DNA of 14,347 nt from Bacteroidales bacterium (GTDB lineage: Bacteria > Bacteroidota > Bacteroidia > Bacteroidales > WCHB1-69). A program made the translations under genes and the position numbers. The DNA is taken from assembly GCA_031257735.1 (NCBI GenBank), contig JAIROC010000210.1, forward strand, positions 1 through 14,347. The letters are read 5' to 3'. The notes under the pieces were generated by a model. It was given only the letters and a program-made list of their open reading frames with translations, was not told where the DNA came from and ran no database searches. The stretch's first letter is position 1; the number at the start of each line of letters is the position of its first letter. This document shows positions 13,640 through 14,347 of the stretch, piece by piece.

Positions 13640-13799
13640 TACAACGAGTTTAACAAAATTTACTTTTTGTAAGAATAGCCATGACAATTTTATTTAATCT
13701 TTTGTATCTTTAGGTGGGCAAGTATCATTTCCGTAACTAACTATCCTTATCTCTTATCTGTCGGGTGCATTCCAAAATGTCGTTTGTGTGTGTTCCGAT
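13640..13799. other. Intergenic region after the defence operon
   Basis: No gene is seen. A weak AT-only stem ACAAAA (13653-13658) with TTTTGT (13665-13670) lies 13 nt after the peptidase stop and could be a poor terminator. TTGTATCTTT at 13702-13711 repeats a sequence found before the operon. The open frames that run through here on both strands have no recognisable family. Confidence 0.4.
13702..13711 (+). repeat. Right copy of a 10-bp direct repeat bracketing the operon
   Basis: TTGTATCTTT occurs here and at 1844-1853, in the same orientation, on either side of the whole operon. The left copy continues GCA and completes the GTAnnTTTGC att-like core; the right copy continues AGG and does not. 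It may mark the ends of an inserted module, or may simply be two promoter-like boxes. Confidence 0.35.
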
Positions 13800-13925
13800 A
13801 TTGTCGTTTTTCAAAAAAATCACGGCTGTGTTTGAAACAAGCTCACCGGAGTTTGATTTTATCTCTGCTGTGTTTGCTTCCATCTCAGCAGAGATGAAAC
13901 CTGTCTCAGGTGTGACGGTTTTGGA
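13800..13925 (-). repeat. Degenerate 21-bp tandem repeat array (heptapeptide-coding)
   Basis: Read on the minus strand, successive 21-bp units start at 13925, 13904, 13883, 13862 and 13841, and a decayed one at 13820. Units 2 to 4 share a TCAAAC(A/T)C-like core, and units 0 to 3 end in GAG. The minus frame gives SKTVTPE, TGFISAE, MEANTAE, IKSNSGE, LVSNTAV. The opposite strand also reads as heptads. A 10-bp inverted repeat ATCTCTGCTG (13861-13870) and CAGCAGAGAT (13886-13895) falls inside. Function unknown; no family recognised. Confidence 0.5.
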
Positions 13926-13938
13926 AAAGACCTTTCTC

Positions 13939-14169
13939 AAAGGGAATGTTGGAAGCAATCACGTCAAAACGCCTGTCCGGACGGATTTCGATTTCTTCAA
14001 ATCCGCGAATGTGTACTTTGTCATCGGGATGCAGATGCGAAAGGATTTTGCCGGTGAGCAAATCTTTTTCAAAACAGACGGTTTCGTTATCGGGAAACGT
14101 CTGTTTGAAAGCGTCGGCAAACGCGCCGTTTCCTGCCGAAGGTTCAAAAAACCGGACAGGATCGATTCC
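13939..14169 (-). pseudogene. ICE-type N6-adenine methylase/helicase protein, internal fragment
   Basis: Seventy-seven codons remain of a very large protein common in Bacteroides conjugative elements. Visible are SAM motif I FFEPSAGNGAFADAF, then CFEKDLLTGKILSHLHP and motif IV-like FDVIASNIPF (the last ten codons). The intact proteins exceed 1,500 aa and combine a methylase core with a helicase part. Here the frame has no start codon, is joined on its upstream side to unrelated coding sequence in a different frame (about 14170-14180), and loses homology right after SNIPF at 13939, where the tandem-repeat sequence starts. Both ends are therefore deletion junctions. No function remains. It shows that the right flank of the defence operon was ICE backbone. 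Family assignment rests on motifs recognised by eye. Confidence 0.7.
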
Positions 14170-14347
14170 ACTGTTTGTCCGCCTGTTTTTCGGTGGGCTG
14201 TGTCTGTCCTTTTGTCAGAGGCTCTTTCACGTTTTTAGTCGCTTCGTTGGTTTTACCCTCCGAATTGACGGCGACCTGCGTTTTATGTCGGTCATCGGGA
14301 ACGACTTTTCCGGCTGCAAGTGCGTCTTTGTACGCTTTTGGAAATAT
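14144..14347 (-). pseudogene. C-terminal tail of an ICE-encoded protein (DUF3945-like), partial
   Basis: The minus frame enters from beyond the window edge and gives 67 codons before a TGA at 14144-14146. FPKAYKDALAAGKVVPDD, HKTQVAVNSEGKTNEATKNV and KEPLTKGQTQPTEKQADKQ look like the hydrophilic tail of DUF3945 or topoisomerase-associated proteins of Bacteroides conjugative elements. The final residues WNRSCPVF are methylase DNA read in the wrong frame, so the natural stop has been lost and the gene is fused out of frame to the methylase fragment. Which ICE protein it belongs to cannot be settled from this short tail. Confidence 0.45.

Noticed and set aside
13765..14238. 157-codon plus-strand open frame
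   Set aside because: Its right half is antisense to methylase motifs EPSAGNGAF and SNIPF, and its left half is the tandem repeat; it is not a supported gene.

Overview
The window looks like a stretch of Bacteroidetes (Bacteroidales-type) DNA. The evidence is a broken mob cassette resembling those of Bacteroides conjugative and mobilizable elements, a decayed ICE-type DNA methylase on the right, AT-rich intergenic DNA with TAnnTTTG-type promoter boxes, and weak ribosome-binding sites. The species cannot be named from this sequence. No rRNA, tRNA, CRISPR array or integrase gene was seen.

Layout. (1) Positions 1-1583 are a dead mobilization region. It holds an inverted-repeat leader that could be oriT, a small MobA-like relaxosome gene with a one-base frameshift, the 3' end of an IS3-family transposase on the minus strand, and only the C-terminal part of a MobB-type relaxase, itself frameshifted. 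A terminator-like hairpin closes it. (2) Positions 1584-1996 are AT-rich non-coding DNA with a candidate promoter, a bulged 13-bp inverted repeat and a match to the CTnDOT-type attachment core. (3) Positions 1997-13639 are one tightly packed plus-strand operon: calcineurin-like metallophosphoesterase, HSP90-like (GHKL) ATPase, hsdM, a degenerate DUF1016 protein, a full-length DUF1016 PD-(D/E)XK nuclease, an interrupted hsdS, hsdR, and a small YgjP/M48-like zinc peptidase. Most neighbours overlap or lie within about 5 nt. (4) Positions 13640-14347 hold non-coding DNA, a degenerate 21-bp tandem repeat, and two minus-strand ICE remnants (methylase core and another ICE protein tail) joined out of frame.

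How the genes work together. hsdM, hsdS and hsdR would form a Type I restriction-modification complex. DUF1016 nucleases and the small metallopeptidase are often seen inside such loci, with poorly defined roles. The first two genes are the most interesting part: a phosphoesterase/nuclease-fold enzyme next to an HSP90-like ATPase, more AT-rich than the RM genes yet coupled directly to hsdM. I cannot match this pair to a named anti-phage system; it is a candidate two-gene defence module riding in a restriction operon. A 10-bp direct repeat lies on either side of the whole operon. The remnants of mobile-element backbone on both flanks suggest a defence island carried in the accessory region of a former ICE or mobilizable element.

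Several genes look broken by single-base or two-base shifts (mobA, relaxase, hsdS). Two are at homopolymers, so sequencing error must be excluded before calling them biological.
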